63,918 nt of DNA from Salegentibacter salinarum (GCF_900168115.1 NZ_FUZC01000020.1:1-63918), one strand, 5' to 3'. Positions 26,352 to 35,058 are shown, counted from the stretch's first letter. The notes: generated by a model not told the origin, from the letters alone. Numbers and translations: made by a program.

Positions 26352-26768
26352 TTAAAGCGAAATGCTAGTGTAGCCTTTCTTTTGCAGCTGAAGGTTGTAT
26401 AGGATCCCGTTCTCGACAACGCGAAATTCCGGGGAAATATCCTTGCGGTCCACTCCGAATTTATTCAGAGAGAATCCACAGGCGACCAACTCAACATCCT
26501 GTTCTTTAGCTTTATTGATATATTTCTGCATCATTTCTTTATCGGTAAGCTCCTTCACTGTTTGTCCGCAAATGATCACCTCGAATTTTCCGAAGTTATT
26601 TCCATCTTCTTCAGCTAAAGTTTCGGCAGTTAAAAAGATAGGTTGTAGCTGAGGGATCTTCTTTGTTAAGACCACATAATTCTGCTGTTCGTCCTGTACC
26701 TGTGCATTTGCTGGGCTACTTATTAAAGCAAGAAGAAGTACGATACTGCTTAAAAAATACATTTTCAT
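26352..26768 (-). CDS. Periplasmic DsrE-like protein 2
   Basis: The 138-residue paralogue of the preceding protein has a signal peptide ending SSPANAQ, then VIICGQTVKELTDKEMMQ and QDVELVACGFSLNKFGVD with the presumed sulfur-carrying cysteine. Both paralogues share the opening NYVV-T-KIPQLQPI-LTAE. Two secreted DsrE-like proteins side by side could form a heteromer, as DsrEFH proteins do. It is three bases from the DoxX gene stop. Confidence 0.78.
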   Translation of the reverse strand: MKMYFLSSIVLLLALISSPANAQVQDEQQNYVVLTKKIPQLQPIFLTAETLAEEDGNNFGKFEVIICGQTVKELTDKEMMQKYINKAKEQDVELVACGFSLNKFGVDRKDISPEFRVVENGILYNLQLQKKGYTSISL

Positions 26769-26770
26769 AG

Positions 26771-27214
26771 TTATTTGTTTTTTACGCTCAATTCGGTTTG
26801 AGCAGGGTTTGTTTCTGTTACTGATTCTTTATTAAGATCATTAAGGATAAAAAAGAGAAGCCCGCCAATAATGGCAATGTTCTTAAACAATGGGCCAAGA
26901 GTATTGATTTGTCCTACCTGTACGGTAAGGGTAATTGGTATAAGAACGGCGAGAAGCACAATTGCGGTCCACCGGGTTTTGAATCCTATAAGAAAGGAAA
27001 TACCTGCTATAAGCATCACAATTCCGGAAAGGATTACAAGTAATTCAGGATTGCCAAAGAAATAAGCAATCCCTTTGAAACTGGCCTGATCTATTCGGTT
27101 TGCCGTTTGCTCTACATTCATCAAATGGTTTACGCTGGCTATTAAGAAAATGCCGCTTAGCATAATTCGTAAAACCTGAATGGAGCGACGGCTTACACTA
27201 ATATGAGTCGTCAT
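26771..27214 (-). CDS. DoxX-family membrane protein
   Basis: The 147-residue protein has four hydrophobic helices with the DoxX-like opening RIMLSGIFLIASVNHLMNVE and the later GIVMLIAGISFLIGFKTRWT. DoxX subunits are linked to thiosulfate:quinone oxidoreductase in archaea and to membrane redox complexes in bacteria. Here it lies within an operon with DsrE-like proteins, consistent with thiosulfate or sulfane-sulfur oxidation. Confidence 0.83.
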   Translation of the reverse strand: MTTHISVSRRSIQVLRIMLSGIFLIASVNHLMNVEQTANRIDQASFKGIAYFFGNPELLVILSGIVMLIAGISFLIGFKTRWTAIVLLAVLIPITLTVQVGQINTLGPLFKNIAIIGGLLFFILNDLNKESVTETNPAQTELSVKNK

Positions 27215-27290
27215 AAAATATTATCATTGAGTCCAGATAGCTAAAGCCACTGAAACGTGAGAAAAAAGGTTAAAACTTTCCTGAAAAGTA

Positions 27291-27659
27291 TTAAGCTTTT
27301 GGTGGAGGGTAGAACCTGTCTCGGTTGGAATCTGGCAGGGAAGGGGAGTGATAAGCATATGCCCTGGATTCATCGAGTACTATAGGGTTTTCCCAGTTAA
27401 AGATCTCGAATTTGAAGGAAGTATTACAAAAGGTGTCCATGGATATACTCAATTGATTGGAATCCACAGTAAAGGTTGCCGGGCTGGTATCTCCGTCTAT
27501 TTTAGCATTTTGTTTAGCATTTTGTTTTTCGCAAAACGGGTTTACATAGACAATTTCATCAGTATCCAGTAGGACGACCAGGAATTTAGAATCCATCACC
27601 AGGAACTTTCCGAAGAAAATAAAGACAAACAGGATCGCTATGTAAGATTTCCATTTCAT
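27291..27659 (-). CDS. Hypothetical small exported protein, first gene of the DsrE operon
   Basis: The 122-residue protein has one N-terminal hydrophobic helix (about residues 5-30), probably an uncleaved anchor, then a short domain with two cysteines (FCEKQ near 44 and FCNTS near 78) and a proline-rich end FYPPPKA. The repeat KQNAKQNAK is notable. I do not recognise the family. It is immediately preceded by site 3 and its own -7 box, so it is co-regulated with and probably leads the operon running to the nucleotidase. Confidence 0.65.
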   Translation of the reverse strand: MKWKSYIAILFVFIFFGKFLVMDSKFLVVLLDTDEIVYVNPFCEKQNAKQNAKIDGDTSPATFTVDSNQLSISMDTFCNTSFKFEIFNWENPIVLDESRAYAYHSPSLPDSNRDRFYPPPKA

Positions 27660-27697
27660 AAGAGTTCCAAATATAAAAATTTTCTTCCGTTCGATTT

Positions 27698-27711
27698 GTG
27701 ACTTATGTTAC
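27698..27711 (-). promoter_or_regulatory. Crp/Fnr-type operator (site 3) before the DoxX/DsrE operon
   Basis: GTGACTTATGTTAC (one base off the palindrome) is centred at 27704.5. On the minus strand the -7 box TATATTTG occupies 27675-27668, exactly 33 bases away centre-to-centre and 9 bases before the start codon. It is back to back with site 4. Confidence 0.68.
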
Positions 27712-27744
27712 ACAAGGGAATTTATTTGGATGATAATCCTGTAA

Positions 27745-27758
27745 GTAACTTTTGTTAC
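27745..27758 (+). promoter_or_regulatory. Crp/Fnr-type operator (site 4) before the porin gene
   Basis: The perfect palindrome GTAACTTTTGTTAC is centred at 27751.5. The spacing of 33 bases falls on GAGCTTTG (27781-27788), a one-base deviation from TAnnTTTG. This puts transcription start near 27795 and supports ATG 27809 as the real start of the porin. Confidence 0.7.
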
Positions 27759-27808
27759 TGAAGTTAAATTAGGAAATGGAGAGCTTTGTGGCAAACCCTA
27801 ATTTACCC

Positions 27809-29173
27809 ATGAAGGCCATATTTATTATACTCTTATTTTTCTTTCAATTCACTCTCTTCTCCCAGGAGTATATACCAAAAAATGATCACCGGGAGAACCG
27901 GTTAGGGGACATTATAAGAGAAGGTACCGTACATGGTCATATCCGTAATTTTTTTATGACAACTGTTAATAGTGAAGATCTTACAAATTATTATACAAAT
28001 GCCACAGGTGGGGCTGTTGGATTTACCACCGGTAATTATAAAGGATTTGAAATAGGGGTGAAGGGTATTTTTACTTTTAAAACCTTTGGCAGTGATCTTG
28101 GCCTGGAAGATCCTATAACCGGGGCAAATGCAAAATGGGAGTATGAACTTTATGATGTATTAAATCAAGGAAACTTTAAGGACCTGGACAGGCTGGAGGA
28201 ACTTTTTATACGCTACAGTTTTGGAAATTCCTATATCTCCTATGGTAAGCTGGAAACAGAATATACTCCTTTGCTCAACCACAGTGACGGGAGGATGAAA
28301 CCTTTCGCGCACCGGGGGTTTTGGGGATATCTAAATTTGAATCCACAGAACACTATCAACATTGGATTGCTGGATGGAGTATCTCCCCGTTCTACAACTG
28401 AGTGGTTTGACCTGGAGGAAGGGATAGGACTTTTCTTCAACGGGTTCCAACCAAACGGGGAGAGGGCAAATTATCATGAAATTTATCCTGTGAATGGCAT
28501 AGGGGTCTTTAATTATAATTATAAAATTAAAAATTTTAATTTCGCTATTTATGATGTCTTCATCGATAAACTACATAATACTGTGTGGACAGAAGCAAAT
28601 TATGTTTATGATGGATTTAACCTGGGATTGCAGTACGTTTATCAAACGCCAATGAATTTTTCTGAAGGCCTGGCGTACGAAAACCGCTATATACAGCCAG
28701 ATGAGAATGGACAGGTTATAAGTTCGCAGCTGGGATGGGGGAATAATAGATTTAATTTCGGTTTTGCCTATACCCACGCTTTTGATACCGGCCGTTTTCT
28801 TTTCCCTAAAGAATTGGGGAGGGACAGGTTTTTTACCTCCATCCCAAGATCTAGGTTGGAAGGTTTAGGAGCTGCCAATGTTTATACTATTAAAGGAGAA
28901 TTCCTGCTTCCTCGCCCAGATTTACATTTTGGTGTAGAACTGCAACAGGTCAAAGGAACAACTCCCGGAGATTTCCAGTTAAATAAATATAATGTAGATG
29001 AATCTTTCCAGGTTAATACGCATTTGACTTTTGCAGTAAATGGTTTCTTTGATGGGCTTAGTTTTGACCTTCTTTGGGTTTACCGTGAAAATAAAAACAC
29101 CAGGGATGCAGAAAGTATTTTTAACAAGAGTAATTTTAATCAGTTCAATTTTGTGACAAATTTTATTTTTTAA
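27809..29173 (+). CDS. OprD-like outer membrane porin
   Basis: The protein of about 454 residues starts MKAIFIILLFFFQFTLFSQ, a signal peptide. A beta-barrel follows, with alternating aromatic strands and a C-terminal phenylalanine (NFVTNFIF), the normal outer-membrane insertion signal. It resembles Bacteroidota OprD-family porins for small substrates. An in-frame ATG at 27776 would start before the deduced promoter and is rejected. It may admit thiosulfate or other sulfur anions to the periplasm. Confidence 0.8.
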   Translation: MKAIFIILLFFFQFTLFSQEYIPKNDHRENRLGDIIREGTVHGHIRNFFMTTVNSEDLTNYYTNATGGAVGFTTGNYKGFEIGVKGIFTFKTFGSDLGLEDPITGANAKWEYELYDVLNQGNFKDLDRLEELFIRYSFGNSYISYGKLETEYTPLLNHSDGRMKPFAHRGFWGYLNLNPQNTINIGLLDGVSPRSTTEWFDLEEGIGLFFNGFQPNGERANYHEIYPVNGIGVFNYNYKIKNFNFAIYDVFIDKLHNTVWTEANYVYDGFNLGLQYVYQTPMNFSEGLAYENRYIQPDENGQVISSQLGWGNNRFNFGFAYTHAFDTGRFLFPKELGRDRFFTSIPRSRLEGLGAANVYTIKGEFLLPRPDLHFGVELQQVKGTTPGDFQLNKYNVDESFQVNTHLTFAVNGFFDGLSFDLLWVYRENKNTRDAESIFNKSNFNQFNFVTNFIF

Positions 29174-29254
29174 AAAACCTCTAAAGAACCACATAAACTC
29201 ATTATCTACACTTTCTTTCCGGTAAGGTGGATAATAATATTAATAGTAATAGAG

Positions 29255-30505
29255 ATGAGGACTGAAGATATAAAACTTGGTTTAAAAGAAAACTGGAAGC
29301 AATTTACGCTACTGGTGCTGGTCAATGCTTTTGTTGGTGGCATGGTGGGGCTGGAGCGGAGTATTTTACCGGAGATTGCCGAAAAGGAATTCGGAATGGC
29401 AGCGACTTCCGCTATTCTCTCCTTTATAGTGGTTTTCGGTATTGTAAAAGCAATCTCTAATTACTATGCGGGAGCACTGGCAAATAAGTTCGGCCGGAAA
29501 AATTTACTCGTACTGGGATGGATCTTTGCCATCCCCATTCCTTTTATCCTTATGTATGCGGAAAACTGGAACTGGATCATTGGTGCCAATGTGCTGCTGG
29601 GAATCAATCAGGGGCTTGCCTGGTCAAGTACCGTGGTTATGAAAATAGACCTGGTAGGTGAGAAGCAACGAGGATTTGCGATGGGTCTCAATGAATTTGC
29701 GGGATATCTTGCTGTTGCCGTCGTTGCTTTCCTCACAGGGTGGATCGCAGGAGAATATGGTTTAAGGCCATACCCTTTTTATCTGGGAATTCTTTTAATG
29801 ATTCTGGGGTTAGTTATGAGTATCTTTTTTATTAAGGACACCCGCGGCCATGCAAAGAAAGAAGAAGGTAGTAGTACAGTTTCTCTTCTGAAAAATATCT
29901 TTTGGGATACCACCTGGAAGGACAAGAACCTGGGATCTGTGACCCAGGCGGGACTAATCAACAACCTGAATGACGGGATGGCCTGGGGACTTTTTCCAAT
30001 CCTGCTGGCCGCTAAAAATTTTAGCCTGGAGCAAATTGGTATTGTAGTGGCTATTTATCCCGCAGTATGGGGCCTGGGCCAGCTCTTCACTGGAAAAATG
30101 GCAGATAAATTCTCAAAAAAAGACATGCTTTTCTACGGAATGCTTTTACAGTCCCTTGTCCTTATCACCCTGGTTTGGGCAGAAAGCTTGTGGCATTTTA
30201 TTGTTCTAATGTCGCTACTGGGTTGGGGCACGGCGATGGTCTACCCCACGTTCCTTGCCACAATTGCAGACAATACCCACCCCAGGGATCGGGCTAAAAG
30301 TATTGGAATTTTCAGACTATGGAGAGATCTTGGCTATGCAGTTGGGGCAATTCTTACAGGGGTCATTTCTGACTTAATTAGTATTGAAGCTGCAATTATG
30401 ACCGTGGGACTAATAACTTTTGTTTCTTCTTGTATCATTTTCTTTAGAATGAAAAACAAAGATGTTGCTCCCAGCCTTGTTTCAATCTTCAGGCATAGCT
30501 CATAG
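29255..30505 (+). CDS. Major facilitator superfamily transporter
   Basis: The 416-residue protein has twelve hydrophobic segments. MFS signature loops are readable: GALANKFGRKNLLVLGW between helices 2 and 3, and GKMADKFSKKDMLFYG in the second half. Helix 1 contains GLERSILPEIAEKEFG. The substrate cannot be deduced. It follows the porin by 81 bases with no terminator and no operator, so it probably shares the porin transcript: an outer and inner membrane pair. Confidence 0.88.
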   Translation: MRTEDIKLGLKENWKQFTLLVLVNAFVGGMVGLERSILPEIAEKEFGMAATSAILSFIVVFGIVKAISNYYAGALANKFGRKNLLVLGWIFAIPIPFILMYAENWNWIIGANVLLGINQGLAWSSTVVMKIDLVGEKQRGFAMGLNEFAGYLAVAVVAFLTGWIAGEYGLRPYPFYLGILLMILGLVMSIFFIKDTRGHAKKEEGSSTVSLLKNIFWDTTWKDKNLGSVTQAGLINNLNDGMAWGLFPILLAAKNFSLEQIGIVVAIYPAVWGLGQLFTGKMADKFSKKDMLFYGMLLQSLVLITLVWAESLWHFIVLMSLLGWGTAMVYPTFLATIADNTHPRDRAKSIGIFRLWRDLGYAVGAILTGVISDLISIEAAIMTVGLITFVSSCIIFFRMKNKDVAPSLVSIFRHSS

Positions 30506-30573
30506 ACAGATTTACGAATTAGCATTATCTTTTATTTAATATAATTTTCATTTTACAGGAATACCCCGTGATT

Positions 30574-30587
30574 GTAACAATTGTTAC
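30574..30587 (+). promoter_or_regulatory. Crp/Fnr-type operator (site 5) before the persulfide dioxygenase gene
   Basis: The perfect palindrome GTAACAATTGTTAC is centred at 30580.5, and the perfect -7 box TAAATTTG at 30610-30617 is again exactly 33 bases downstream. Confidence 0.76.
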
Positions 30588-30648
30588 TGCCAAAGGTGTT
30601 TTTTGAAAGTAAATTTGTATCAGTAAATAAAATAATAAAGTATTGATT

Positions 30649-31986
30649 ATGACTATAAAACAATTTAAAGACGATCCATTAGCACATTATTCGTATGCTA
30701 TAGTTAGTAAAGGTGAAATGGCTTTGGTTGACCCCAGCCGTAATCCTAAACAATATTATAAATTTGCTGAAGAGCACAACGCAAACATTGTAGCGGTTCT
30801 TGAAACCCATCCTCATGCCGACTTTGTGAGCGGACATTTACAAATTCACAATGAAACAGGCGCGACTATTTACGTGAGCGAAAAAGTAGGAGTAAATTAC
30901 CCTCATAAACCTTTTGATGAAGGACAATCAGTGAAAATTGGAAAAATTAACATCCGACCATTGCACACTCCCGGTCACTCGCCGGACAGTTTGGCCTTTG
31001 TTGCGGAAGAAAATGGTGAAACTGCATTATTTACGGGAGATACTTTATTTATCGGCAATGTTGGCCGGCCCGATCTTCGCGAAAAAGCTGGAAATATGAA
31101 ATCAAAACGGGTGGAACTTGCGAAGGCAATGTATAACACCATGCAAACCAAATTCAATGATCTACCAGATAATTCCATAGTTTACCCAGCACACGGTGCA
31201 GGTTCGTTATGTGGTAAAAATATGAGTGCCTCGCCTTCGAGCACCCTTGGCGATGAGCGTATAGGGAACTGGGCTTTTAAAGACCAGACTGAAGAAGAAT
31301 TTGTTGAGGAGATCCTTAAAGATCAACCCTTTATTCCCTCCTATTTTGGATTTAATGTGGATTTGAACAGAAACGGCGCAGGAAATGTACAGCAGGAGAA
31401 ATATCGTGTTCCGCTAAGAGTAGGTGTAAATGATGTTGAAGAAGGTATTACAGTGGTAGATGTGAGAGATGGAGATTCCTATAAAGCGGGACACCTGCCA
31501 TACAGTATCAATATTATGTCCCGCACCGAGGGCGATAAATATGAGACATGGCTGGGAGCCATTATTGAGCCGAAGGAACCATTTTATCTGGCTGTAAACT
31601 CTGTAGAGAATATAGATGAGCTTCTCGAAAGAACCGCTAAAATCGGGTATGAGAAGCAAATGAAAGGGGTGGTAACCTTGAGTGAAAAAGTTTCCCGAAC
31701 ATCTAGTGATTTGGATCTTCAAAATTTTAAAGACAACAAGGATAATTATACCATAGTAGATATTAGAAACGAAAGTGAACTGGCCGAAGGTAAGATCTTT
31801 GACAGCGCCATAGGAATTCCACTTAACGAATTAAGAAACCGTGCAGATGAATTACCAAAAGACAAGCCGTTTGTGGTACACTGTGCCGGTGGATATAGAT
31901 CTGCTGCCGGAAGCAGTATCCTTGAGAATAAGTTTAAAGATCAAAAGGTATTTGATCTGAGTGAAGCAATTGAGGATTTTAAATAA
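30649..31986 (+). CDS. Persulfide dioxygenase-rhodanese fusion (CstB/ETHE1-like)
   Basis: The protein of about 445 residues starts with a metallo-beta-lactamase-fold dioxygenase: ETHPHADFVSGHL (metal ligands), TPGHSPDSLAF and FTGDTLFIGNVGRPDL. Two rhodanese domains follow. The first (about 265-350) has lost its cysteine. The second has the active loop HCAGGYRSA near residue 415. CstB-type enzymes oxidise low-molecular-weight persulfides to sulfite and thiosulfate, which fits the sulfite exporter and YeeE genes nearby. ATG 30649 is used, since the frame upstream only has TTG. Confidence 0.92.
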   Translation: MTIKQFKDDPLAHYSYAIVSKGEMALVDPSRNPKQYYKFAEEHNANIVAVLETHPHADFVSGHLQIHNETGATIYVSEKVGVNYPHKPFDEGQSVKIGKINIRPLHTPGHSPDSLAFVAEENGETALFTGDTLFIGNVGRPDLREKAGNMKSKRVELAKAMYNTMQTKFNDLPDNSIVYPAHGAGSLCGKNMSASPSSTLGDERIGNWAFKDQTEEEFVEEILKDQPFIPSYFGFNVDLNRNGAGNVQQEKYRVPLRVGVNDVEEGITVVDVRDGDSYKAGHLPYSINIMSRTEGDKYETWLGAIIEPKEPFYLAVNSVENIDELLERTAKIGYEKQMKGVVTLSEKVSRTSSDLDLQNFKDNKDNYTIVDIRNESELAEGKIFDSAIGIPLNELRNRADELPKDKPFVVHCAGGYRSAAGSSILENKFKDQKVFDLSEAIEDFK

Positions 31987-32009
31987 GGATTTAGATAAGA
32001 GGGTTAGTG

Positions 32010-32042
32010 AAAAGAGGTTGCCGGTATTGGCAGCCTCTTTTA
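32010..32042 (+). terminator. Terminator after the persulfide dioxygenase gene
   Basis: AAAAGAGGTTGCC pairs with GGCAGCCTCTTTT around a six-base loop. It also lies just past the stop of the convergent DUF2892 gene. Confidence 0.82.
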
Positions 32043-32062
32043 TTTAGGACTAGACAGCTTAA

Positions 32063-32530
32063 TCAATCTTTTGTGGTAGCCTTGAAGATCATCTCGGGAT
32101 TTCCGGGAGCTCCCGGCCTGGGAACATTTTTAAAGTCGCCTCTTAGCACCTTTAAAGCATACTTCTCACGATCCAATTCTGCCCGGGTCATTTTTCCCAT
32201 AGATCTGAAGATTGGTAGGGGAGGACACCACCCCTGTAATGCGTGCTGTAAAAAGAATAAAAGTACGACTAGGGGAAGAATGATCCAGTATTCATGTACA
32301 AGAATAGTGAGAGCAATTCCAATTAAAGCAAGTGTTGACATGTTTGTCTCTAGTAACCGCTCAATGTCCCACTCTTTTTCTAGTTCCTCAATCCTGTTTT
32401 GTATTTCTTGAGGACTTTTATTCTCATATTTCCTTATGTTCGCAATTGTCTCCCGGTCTATCTTTCGGTTCTTTTTAGATGACGAGGAGCTGCGAACCCT
32501 TTCCTCATGTTCTTGATGTTGCTCTTCCAT
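32063..32530 (-). CDS. DUF2892-type membrane protein with coiled-coil N-terminus
   Basis: Reading from MEEQHQEHEE (32530), the protein has a charged helical N-terminus of about 75 residues and two short membrane helices with NMSTLALIGIALTILVHEYW and HALQGWCPPLPIF. The helix-GWCPPLP pattern is that of DUF2892/YgaP-like membrane domains which accompany rhodaneses. The tail MGKMTRAELDREKYALKVLR is soluble. It is convergent with the dioxygenase gene and has no visible operator of the GTAAC type. Confidence 0.72.
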   Translation of the reverse strand: MEEQHQEHEERVRSSSSSKKNRKIDRETIANIRKYENKSPQEIQNRIEELEKEWDIERLLETNMSTLALIGIALTILVHEYWIILPLVVLLFFLQHALQGWCPPLPIFRSMGKMTRAELDREKYALKVLRGDFKNVPRPGAPGNPEMIFKATTKD

Positions 32531-32751
32531 AATAACCTTCTTTGTGTTATTCACCTTCAATTTAAGGAAAACAAAAAATATCTTCTAACTTTTAAAATAG
32601 AATTGGGAAATAATAAGTTCAGTGTTTCTATCTAAGAGGACGCTGTATAAGTTTTTCTTAAAACAAGGTTAAGGTTTACTAATCCAGAGAGGATCTATTT
32701 TTATAACCAGTTAATAATGTGTAAATTGAATAGATTTTTAAAAACCGTAGT

Positions 32752-33519
32752 ATGAAAGTTTTAAACCACCTTTTAGTAGTATTTCTAACCGCCGCAATCT
32801 TTACCTCCTGTGGGGAGGATCGTAAATCTGACACCGAAGTACCGGGAAGAGATGAGAGCACGAAAACAAATGTGCTGGAAACAGGATCTAATTTAATCCA
32901 AACAAAAGCCCCTTTTGATCCCATGGAGGTTTATTTGGTAGGCTTTCATCCTATGAAACAAGATCCCGGGCACCAAATGGAAGCTCATCATTTTTGCACT
33001 CAGATAAATGAAGATTTTGCTCAGTGTGTATTGTTTGACGGAAATACAGAAGACGCAAGACTTACGGGAATTGAATACATTATTTCTGAAAGATTGTTTG
33101 AAACTTTACCTGAAGAAGAAAAGCAGTACTGGCACCCGCACAATTATGAAATACTCTCCGGCCAATTAGTTGCACCTGGGCTACCCGATATAGCTGAAAC
33201 TGAATTAATGGATAGTAAAATGAACAGCTACGGCAAAACCTGGCATACTTGGAGTACAGATAAAGGAGATGAACTTCCGTTTGGAGATCCTATGTTAGCC
33301 TGGTCCTTTAACCGGGATGGAGAAGCAAATCCAGAGTTGGTCAGGAGACGTAATGAGGCTATGGATATTGATCCAAATGAAAAGCGCGAACAGCGAAAAG
33401 AGCTAATCTCCAAGGCAAATCCGCAGGAGGGTGTGGATGCTATAAAAGATGAATTCCCCGGTCCCACGGAATTAATCCCCGGGGTAGAGAGCAAGAAAGG
33501 AAGAGATTCAGTGCAGTAA
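32752..33519 (+). CDS. OBAP-family (DUF1264) lipoprotein
   Basis: The 255-residue protein has a lipoprotein signal ending FTSCGED. A domain follows with YLVGFHPMKQDPGHQMEAHH, CTQINEDFAQCVLFDGN and GIEYIISERLFETLP, matching the oil-body-associated protein family (DUF1264), known from plants and some bacteria. The bacterial role is unknown. The histidine- and cysteine-rich segment around residues 75-95 might bind metal. No operator of the island type is seen upstream. Confidence 0.8.
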   Translation: MKVLNHLLVVFLTAAIFTSCGEDRKSDTEVPGRDESTKTNVLETGSNLIQTKAPFDPMEVYLVGFHPMKQDPGHQMEAHHFCTQINEDFAQCVLFDGNTEDARLTGIEYIISERLFETLPEEEKQYWHPHNYEILSGQLVAPGLPDIAETELMDSKMNSYGKTWHTWSTDKGDELPFGDPMLAWSFNRDGEANPELVRRRNEAMDIDPNEKREQRKELISKANPQEGVDAIKDEFPGPTELIPGVESKKGRDSVQ

Positions 33520-33583
33520 TGAAGTAGTAGCCGCAACGTGAGTTGATTTTTCGGAGCTCAGGACTTTGCTGGACTCCAATAAA

Positions 33584-33617
33584 AAATCCCACATTCCACC
33601 AAAGGAATCCGGGATTT
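33584..33617. terminator. Bidirectional terminator between convergent genes
   Basis: AAATCCC-ACA-TTCC pairs with GGAA-TCC-GGGATTT, flanked by A and T residues, between the OBAP gene and the oppositely oriented OsmC gene. Confidence 0.65.
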
Positions 33618-33637
33618 GAATCTATATATAAAGCTGC

Positions 33638-34087
33638 TTAAGCAGTATGTTTTTCTGAAATAAAAACTTTAGTTTTCAAATGAACTTTAGAAGTTATTGA
33701 GTTCGAAATAAGACAGGCTCTTTCTGCTTTGATCATTATCTTTTCTGCTTTTTCTCTTTCAGCCTCATTTGGAATGGTTACTACAGGCTTTAAAATGATC
33801 TCTGTCATTGCGAATTTTCCACCTTTTTTATCCAATATACCTTCTGCAGGGCAGGTAAGGCTTTCAAATTCTAAATTAGAATATTCGGCAATTGCCAGGA
33901 AAGTAGTCATAAAACAACTGCTTACTGCAGCGGTAAAAAGATGTTCGGGAGACCAGATTCCGGGCATTCCTTTAGGAAATTCCGGCGGAGTTGCAACTTC
34001 AACTTTCTGGTCAAGAACCGGAGAAGAAATTTCTCCTTTTCTGTCCATTTTCCATTCAAGATCTACGTGATATTTATGTGCTTCCAT
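33638..34087 (-). CDS. OsmC-family peroxiredoxin-like protein
   Basis: The 149-residue protein has the OsmC arrangement with an N-terminal beta part (KYHVDLEWK), the first cysteine in SSCFMTTFLAIAEYSNLEFES (about 58-78) and a second in AERACLISNSI near 127. Family members reduce organic hydroperoxides or act on low-molecular-weight persulfides with this cysteine pair. It lies immediately downstream of the YgaP/rhodanese operon genes and may be co-transcribed. Confidence 0.88.
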   Translation of the reverse strand: MEAHKYHVDLEWKMDRKGEISSPVLDQKVEVATPPEFPKGMPGIWSPEHLFTAAVSSCFMTTFLAIAEYSNLEFESLTCPAEGILDKKGGKFAMTEIILKPVVTIPNEAEREKAEKIMIKAERACLISNSITSKVHLKTKVFISEKHTA

Positions 34088-34126
34088 ATTTGTTAGTTTA
34101 ATTTTTAAAGATACACTGCGATTTTC

Positions 34127-34345
34127 TTATTGTTTATGATCTGTATCAGGTTTGAATTCGCAGGTTCCTGTGGCGCAATTTCCAGATGCACAACCAAATG
34201 CAAATAATCCCATTGCAGCCGGCCAAGCGCCAAGTAATACCCCGATCCAATGACCTTCAACAGCGCTTTGTACTATTACCCAAACTCCAATAATGAGATA
34301 GACGGCGCGCATCCAGGTCCAGTTGATAAAGATCCTGTTGATCAT
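34127..34345 (-). CDS. YgaP-like two-helix membrane protein (DUF2892)
   Basis: The 72-residue protein has two membrane helices: WTWMRAVYLIIGVWVIVQSA and a second including VLLGAWPAAMGLFAFGCASG. It ends CATGTCEFKPDTDHKQ. In YgaP such helices are fused behind a rhodanese domain. Here the rhodanese is the separate gene directly upstream, with adjacent stop and start. The three C-terminal cysteines may take part in sulfur transfer at the membrane. Confidence 0.82.
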   Translation of the reverse strand: MINRIFINWTWMRAVYLIIGVWVIVQSAVEGHWIGVLLGAWPAAMGLFAFGCASGNCATGTCEFKPDTDHKQ

Positions 34346-34663
34346 TTAACCAATTTTATTGTTAAGGCTGGACCAACTTCCGCCGTTATGAACATTGTTG
34401 TAACCTTGAGACTTTAGCAAGCTCCTGGCTGAAGCACTTCTCATTCCCGAAGCACAGCAGGTAATAATGGACTTATTCTTATTCTTGGGAATTCCCGGAT
34501 TAGAATTTAGATTTGGTAATGGAATATTTTTAGATCCCTTAATGTGTCCGCCGGCATATTCAGCTTTGCTTCTCACATCTACAATTATTCCGCCTTCTTT
34601 AAGCAGCTGATTATAATCTGGTACCGGGGAAAAACCCAACATTTCTTTTAGTTTGTTGAACAT
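34346..34663 (-). CDS. Rhodanese-like sulfurtransferase 2
   Basis: The 105-residue single rhodanese domain has IVDVRSKAEYAGGHIKGSKNIPLPNL and active-site loop CCASGMRSA near residue 69. It has a short N-terminal extension, KLKEMLGFSPVPDYNQLLKEG, as in YgaP-type forms. It lies one base after the preceding rhodanese stop and directly before the two-helix protein. Confidence 0.9.
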   Translation of the reverse strand: MFNKLKEMLGFSPVPDYNQLLKEGGIIVDVRSKAEYAGGHIKGSKNIPLPNLNSNPGIPKNKNKSIITCCASGMRSASARSLLKSQGYNNVHNGGSWSSLNNKIG

Positions 34664-34664
34664 A

Positions 34665-34949
34665 TTATGCTTCTTGAGAGGTTAGATAATTTACATCAAG
34701 CCAGGAGCCACCGTTAACACAATCTACTCCCTGGCGGCTAACATAATTTGTTGCCTGTCCACTTCTGTTCCCGGATGCACAGCAAAAGATTATAGGTGTT
34801 TTCATCTCTTTTAGTTCGTCGATCCTTTGTTGTATCTCATTTAATGGAATATTCACGGCGCCGGAAACACTTCCTCCCATAAACTCACCGGGAGTGCGCA
34901 CATCTACTATGGTACCTGCGTTGTTTTTAATTATTTCTTCTGTATTCAT
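34665..34949 (-). CDS. Rhodanese-like sulfurtransferase 1
   Basis: The 94-residue single rhodanese domain has IVDVRTPGEFMGGSVSGAVN and active loop CCASGNRSG near residue 51. It heads the four-gene operon rhodanese-rhodanese-YgaP-like-OsmC behind site 6. Proteins of this kind move sulfane sulfur to acceptors and are the usual companions of CstB-type dioxygenases. Confidence 0.9.
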   Translation of the reverse strand: MNTEEIIKNNAGTIVDVRTPGEFMGGSVSGAVNIPLNEIQQRIDELKEMKTPIIFCCASGNRSGQATNYVSRQGVDCVNGGSWLDVNYLTSQEA

Positions 34950-35044
34950 AATTGTTATGTTTTTAGTTTTAAACTGGTTAATTTCAGCGGTTATACCTAA
35001 CTGAATTATACCCGCAAATTTAAACCTAAAGCCAAATTCCCACA

Positions 35045-35058
35045 GTTACTTTTGTTAC
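35045..35058 (-). promoter_or_regulatory. Crp/Fnr-type operator (site 6) before the rhodanese operon
   Basis: GTTACTTTTGTTAC on the plus strand (one base off the palindrome) is centred at 35051.5. Reading the minus strand, the perfect -7 box TAAATTTG lies at 35022-35015, exactly 33 bases away centre-to-centre. Confidence 0.7.

Noticed and set aside
27776-27808. Upstream ATG at 27776 as start of the porin
   Set aside because: The deduced -7 box (27781-27788) would lie inside the coding region, and ATG 27809 begins a clean signal peptide.
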